Shown here in pieces: positions 61,124 through 64,000 of a stretch of DNA of 64,000 nucleotides. A program made the translations under genes and the position numbers. The notes under the pieces are model-generated. The model had not been told where the DNA came from. It did no database searches and worked only from the letters and a program-made list of their open reading frames with translations. This stretch comes from Nocardioides limicola (GTDB lineage Bacteria > Actinomycetota > Actinomycetes > Propionibacteriales > Nocardioidaceae), in NCBI RefSeq assembly GCF_016827675.1, contig NZ_JAERJA010000005.1:1-64000 (forward strand), given 5' to 3'. Numbering within the stretch: position 1 is the stretch's first letter; every line of letters starts with the position of its first letter.

Positions 61124-61525
61124 TCAGAGGAGCAGCCCGAGTCCGAGCGTGGTCAGCGACGCGGCCAGCACTGCGGCACCGACGAAGACCAGCACGATCC
61201 ATCGGCTCGGGCGCTCCCGCCCCTGGCCCAGCGAGGCGAAGAAGAAGCCTGCGGGCATCAGCAGCGCGGCTGCGGCCACCCCGGCGCGGCCGAGCCAGCC
61301 GAGCGGTCCGTCCATCCCGGCCGCGTCGGCGTAGGGCTGGACGACCAGGGCGAGCAGCAGCAGGACGCCGGCGTGGGCATGTCCGGCGCGGGCGAACTTC
61401 TCCTGGAAGGCGGTCACCTGCTCCCGGCCGGTGGTGATCCGGACCAGGTAGAGGCCGCCGGTCTCCACGGTGACCAGGGACAGCAGCAGGATCCCGGCCA
61501 GGATCTGACTCTCGGTGGACAGCAT
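61124..61525 (-). CDS. Hypothetical four-helix membrane protein
   Basis: 133 residues from the ATG at 61525 with AAGGAG five bases ahead. Four membrane segments (~8-27, 50-66, 78-97, 107-130), with His pair GHAHAG before TM2. No family name assigned. Divergent from a MerR regulator over an 18-bp inverted repeat, so it is probably the regulator's target. Convergent with the oxidoreductase gene (5 nt). Confidence 0.75.
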   Translation of the reverse strand: MLSTESQILAGILLLSLVTVETGGLYLVRITTGREQVTAFQEKFARAGHAHAGVLLLLALVVQPYADAAGMDGPLGWLGRAGVAAAALLMPAGFFFASLGQGRERPSRWIVLVFVGAAVLAASLTTLGLGLLL

Positions 61526-61533
61526 CACGACTC

Positions 61534-61577
61534 CTTGGATAGTTGACTATCTAATAGTGGATAGTCAACTATCCAAG
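61534..61577. promoter_or_regulatory. 18-bp inverted-repeat operator, MerR / membrane-protein divergent promoter
   Basis: Perfect arms CTTGGATAGTTGACTATC and complement, 8-nt spacer. Each arm contains a smaller palindrome GATAGT-TG-ACTATC. TTGACT occurs on both strands in each arm with AACTAT about 18 bp away, so overlapping divergent promoters can be drawn through the same site. Confidence 0.9.
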
Positions 61578-61598
61578 TGTCAAGATGGCTCGGTGTGG

Positions 61599-62201
61599 AT
61601 GAGTGAGCTGGCCGAGCGGAGCGGGACTCCGGTGCCGACGATCAAGTACTACCTGCGCGAGGGCCTGCTGCCGCCCGGGGAGGCAGCCGGGGCCACCCGC
61701 AGTCGCTACGTCGCCGCGCACGTCGACCGGCTGCGGCTGATCCGGGCACTGGTGGAGGTGGCCGGGCTGAGGCTCGACCAGGTGCGTGACATCCTCGCCG
61801 CGATCGACGACTCCACCGATCGCGCCCACGCCATCGGTGCCGCCCACCGACTCCTTTCCCCCGCCCCGCCGCACCCGCCCACGACGGCAGCTCAGTCCCG
61901 CGTCGCCGCCCTGCTCAGCGAACGCGGGTGGCTGCCGGAGCCCACCAGCAGCCACGCGGTCGCCCTCGCCGCCGCCCTGGACCGGCTCGACGCCGCCGGC
62001 CTGACCCTGAGTGAGACCGCGTTGGCCGAGTACGCCGATGCCGCGGGAAGGATCGCGAGCACCGATCTGGCCGGGGTCGGCGGCACCGCCGCGGCAGCGA
62101 CCGCCCACGCCGTGGTCGGCACCCTGCTCGTCGAACCGGTCCTGCTCGCCCTACGCCGCCTCGCCCAGGAGGACCTGGCCCGACGGCGCCTGGGCGACTG
62201 A
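61599..62201 (+). CDS. MerR-family transcriptional regulator
   Basis: 200 residues from the ATG at 61599. N-terminal MerR helix-turn-helix: ELAERSGTPVPTIKYYLREGLLPPGE...RSRYVAAHVDRLRLI, then a coiled coil and a ~100-residue Ala/Leu-rich effector domain without metal-binding Cys pairs. Probably controls itself and the divergent membrane protein through the 18-bp inverted repeat. Confidence 0.93.
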   Translation: MSELAERSGTPVPTIKYYLREGLLPPGEAAGATRSRYVAAHVDRLRLIRALVEVAGLRLDQVRDILAAIDDSTDRAHAIGAAHRLLSPAPPHPPTTAAQSRVAALLSERGWLPEPTSSHAVALAAALDRLDAAGLTLSETALAEYADAAGRIASTDLAGVGGTAAAATAHAVVGTLLVEPVLLALRRLAQEDLARRRLGD

Positions 62202-62305
62202 CGCCGGTTCGAATCGAGTCGCTGAGCACTGGCTGGGTGGACTGGCTGGGTGTGGACCGGCTGGCTACTGTCGACTGCGTTGACAGCGAGCGCCGGAGGC
62301 AGCAG

Positions 62306-63301
62306 ATGGCAGGTCGGTTCCTTGCCGCGACAGCACTGGTGCTGCTGCTCGCGGGCTGCTCCACGGAGCCGGTCGCACCTCCCGGCGCCCCGCCCGCGTC
62401 ACCGTCGGCGACGCCCCCGGACTCCCCGCCGACCGAGCCCCCCGCCGAAGCACCGATGCCCCACACCCTGCCCGCCTTCTTCGACCACGAGTTCTCCGGC
62501 GGGGACCTGCGGCTGGGCGCGGTCCGGGAGCGGACATCGCGCTACACGTCGTACGACGTGACCTATCGCAGTGAGGACCTGACCATCTCCGGGGTGCTCA
62601 ACGTGCCGGCGGGGCCGGGGCCGTTCCCGGCGGTGGTGCTGGCGCACGGCTACATCGACCCGGCTGTCTATGTGCGCGGGCAGGGGATGACGCGGGAGCG
62701 GACCGTGCTGGCGCAGCGCGGCTATGTGGCGCTGCATGTGGACTATCGCAACCACGCGGATTCCGACCGCGATCCCGGCCCGCTGGGGACCTTCCGGCTG
62801 GGCTATGCGATCGACGTGATCAACGCGGTCCATGCGTTGCTCGACAGTGATCAGGTGGCTGTGGATCCGGAGCGGGTCGCGATGATCGGCCGGTCGATGG
62901 GCGGGTCGGTGGTCCAGCAGGCGCTGGTGATGTCGCCGGGGCTGGTGCAGGCGGGCGTGGTCTTCGCGTCGGTGTCGTCGGATGCCTGGGAGTACGTCTC
63001 GCACTTCAGGGGCGAATCGTTCTGGGACGAGGCGATGGACCACCACGGACTGACGGACCCCGCAGCGTTCGCGGAGGCACTGTCGCCGATCAACTACTTC
63101 GACCGAATCAGCGAACCCGTACTGTCCCACCACGGCCGCTCCGACGACGTCTGCCCACCACGCTGGGCCACCGCCACCCAGCGGGCGATGCGGGCGGCCG
63201 GCGTCGACTCGCGGCTGCGCTGGTGGGACGACGGGCACGCCTTCGGGCCGGCGTTCCCCGAGTCCATGGAGGTGACGATGCGGTTCCTGGAGCGTCGGTG
63301 A
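62306..63301 (+). CDS. Lipoprotein alpha/beta hydrolase (dienelactone hydrolase / prolyl-oligopeptidase-like)
   Basis: 331 residues. Lipobox LLLAGC (Cys18) after ATG 62306 with GGAGG upstream, then a Pro/Ala/Ser linker to ~50. Hydrolase core: VVLAHGYIDPA, nucleophile GRSMGG (S197), acid at HHGRSDDVCPP and His at WWDDGHAFGP. A surface-anchored esterase or peptidase of the S9/DLH type. Confidence 0.92.
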   Translation: MAGRFLAATALVLLLAGCSTEPVAPPGAPPASPSATPPDSPPTEPPAEAPMPHTLPAFFDHEFSGGDLRLGAVRERTSRYTSYDVTYRSEDLTISGVLNVPAGPGPFPAVVLAHGYIDPAVYVRGQGMTRERTVLAQRGYVALHVDYRNHADSDRDPGPLGTFRLGYAIDVINAVHALLDSDQVAVDPERVAMIGRSMGGSVVQQALVMSPGLVQAGVVFASVSSDAWEYVSHFRGESFWDEAMDHHGLTDPAAFAEALSPINYFDRISEPVLSHHGRSDDVCPPRWATATQRAMRAAGVDSRLRWWDDGHAFGPAFPESMEVTMRFLERR

Positions 63302-63361
63302 GGAGCGGCTTAGCAGCGTGGAGTCAGTCGATATCGATGCCTGTCTCCGAGCCGGACCTGA

Positions 63362-63420
63362 ACTAGACGGTATGGAGTGAGCGCTCGGGGCTACTGAGTG
63401 GACACTCCATACCGTCTAGT
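63362..63420. promoter_or_regulatory. Perfect 18-bp inverted repeat, 23-nt spacer
   Basis: Arms ACTAGACGGTATGGAGTG (63362-63379) and its exact complement (63403-63420). It has no T-run. The right arm ends where the open frame of the next gene begins and contains its last in-frame stop (TAG). Possible operator, transcript-end hairpin for the preceding hydrolase, or recombination/mobile-element end. Confidence 0.85.
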
Positions 63421-63458
63421 CCAGCGACGACAACCGCCGCTCCCTCGTCTCCTACCTC

Positions 63459-64000
63459 GTGCTCCCCCGGCCCGATGATCTTGTTAAGGGTGCGTTTCTG
63501 TTCGGCGGAGTGATTGCCGCCAACCTGGCCAGCGGCAATGCGCCGCCAACGGACGCCGCAGACCTTGGCCGCGATCTGCTCCAGGTCGCGGCTCTGTGGG
63601 TCGCGGTCGAGGTACTCATCTACCAAGCCCGCTACCAGTGGAATGACATAGTCGGCCGCAGCGAGGACTGGGTGGCGCCGACGGCGAGCACCCGCGGTCG
63701 GCTGCCAGAGTCCCCCGGCGCCCATCACGCCTCCTGGTTGGTCATCCTGCTTCGCCTATACCTCGTCATCGTCATCGTCACCATCGACTGGAGCCCCGGT
63801 AGCTTGCAGCTCGCAGTCGACCGCGCGCTCTTGATCGCCGTGGCCGCGACCGCCGCTACGGCGATCATCTACGAGTCCCTCCGTGCGTGGCTGCGACACA
63901 GGGAGGACTGTTCGAAGCTCGGCATGTACGCCCTGCTCGCAGCCGTAGGTCTCGGCTACCCAGTGCGGTTCACCATCGGCTGGTTCGCTGTCCAGCCCGA
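63459..64000 (+). CDS. Multi-pass membrane protein, possibly UbiA-like (partial at right edge)
   Basis: Open from 63420 (after TAG) to the edge; the first plausible start is GTG 63459 (VLPRPDDLVKGAFLFGG). Four or five membrane segments follow. Between segments 2 and 3 lies YQARYQWNDIVGRSEDW...RGRLP, which recalls the NDxx...D prenyl-diphosphate site of UbiA prenyltransferases. There is no good ribosome site, so the 5' end could be truncated or start elsewhere. Codons are less GC-biased than upstream genes. Family assignment is tentative. Confidence 0.55.
   Translation, partial: MLPRPDDLVKGAFLFGGVIAANLASGNAPPTDAADLGRDLLQVAALWVAVEVLIYQARYQWNDIVGRSEDWVAPTASTRGRLPESPGAHHASWLVILLRLYLVIVIVTIDWSPGSLQLAVDRALLIAVAATAATAIIYESLRAWLRHREDCSKLGMYALLAAVGLGYPVRFTIGWFAVQP

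Noticed and set aside
63363-63728. 121-codon minus-strand frame near the right edge
   Set aside because: It reads through the inverted repeat and lies opposite a plus-strand frame that has clear membrane segments and runs off the edge.

Overview
The window is a very GC-rich, gene-dense actinobacterial chromosome segment. It carries a WXG100/EccC/EccD type VII (ESX) secretion locus, a CobN plus ChlI/D-type aerobic cobaltochelatase, two operators of the KstR type (TAGAAC-NN-GTTCTA), WS/DGAT and FadD lipid genes, and many GTG starts with GTGA, ATGA or TGATG overlaps. A Propionibacteriales/Nocardioidaceae-type organism is my best guess, from gene content alone. I saw no rRNA, tRNA, transposase, integrase or CRISPR array.

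Layout. (1) 1-9603: ESX locus. On the minus strand are two esx genes (EsxB-like with a YxxxD tail, and EsxA-like), two larger ESX-associated proteins, two tandem lipoprotein paralogues (one cut by the left edge) and EccD. EccC is divergent on the plus strand. (2) 9623-14107: SnoaL-like protein, a 51-residue small protein, a strong terminator hairpin, a HerA-like ATPase, and a sensor kinase/response regulator pair. (3) 14158-37514: nearly complete cobalamin cluster. A B12 riboswitch precedes the overlapping operon cobN-chlID-cobO-cobB-cobE/C. On the plus strand follow cobG-cobH-[vapBC]-cobIJ, then cobK (minus), cbiD (plus), and cobD-cobQ/L-cobM (minus). Small unknown genes, a luciferase-like oxidoreductase and a recombination scar lie between them. 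(4) 37539-43040: DUF5302 protein, a LytR_C pair, a CPA1 antiporter, a KstR-box flavoprotein and an aminotransferase. (5) 43116-45639: a satellite ESX operon (WXG-like, EspG-like, and a serine-less lipase-fold protein) that shares an upstream motif with the main esx promoter region. (6) 45655-50927: a Phd/RelE fusion remnant, CoxE/MoxR, a small membrane protein, a crotonase, a PIN toxin-antitoxin pair and a metallophosphoesterase. (7) 50988-56714: a five-gene lipid operon behind a second KstR box. (8) 56764-64000: ycnI-copCD copper genes, HxlR/NmrA-type and MerR/membrane-protein divergent pairs with clear operators, a lipoprotein hydrolase, and at the right edge a membrane protein that may be UbiA-like.

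How the genes work together. The cob genes cover corrin-ring synthesis from precorrin-2 to adenosylcobinamide-phosphate by the oxygen-using route: CobG, CobIJ, CobM, CobK, CobL, CobH, CobB, CobN/ChlID, CobO, CobQ, CobD, CobC. CbiD stands where CobF would be expected. The riboswitch ties the largest operon to B12 level.

The most unusual signal is that two families of short repeats sit in frame inside these enzymes. One is a 22-bp tandem unit; three consecutive copies read in three successive frames give the same 22-residue insert in CobB and CobG. The other is a GGTCTCGA...CTCGACC element found in CobN, ChlID, the CobI-CobJ linker and exactly at the CobQ-CobL fusion point. A vapBC toxin-antitoxin pair is translationally coupled into the cobH-cobIJ operon.
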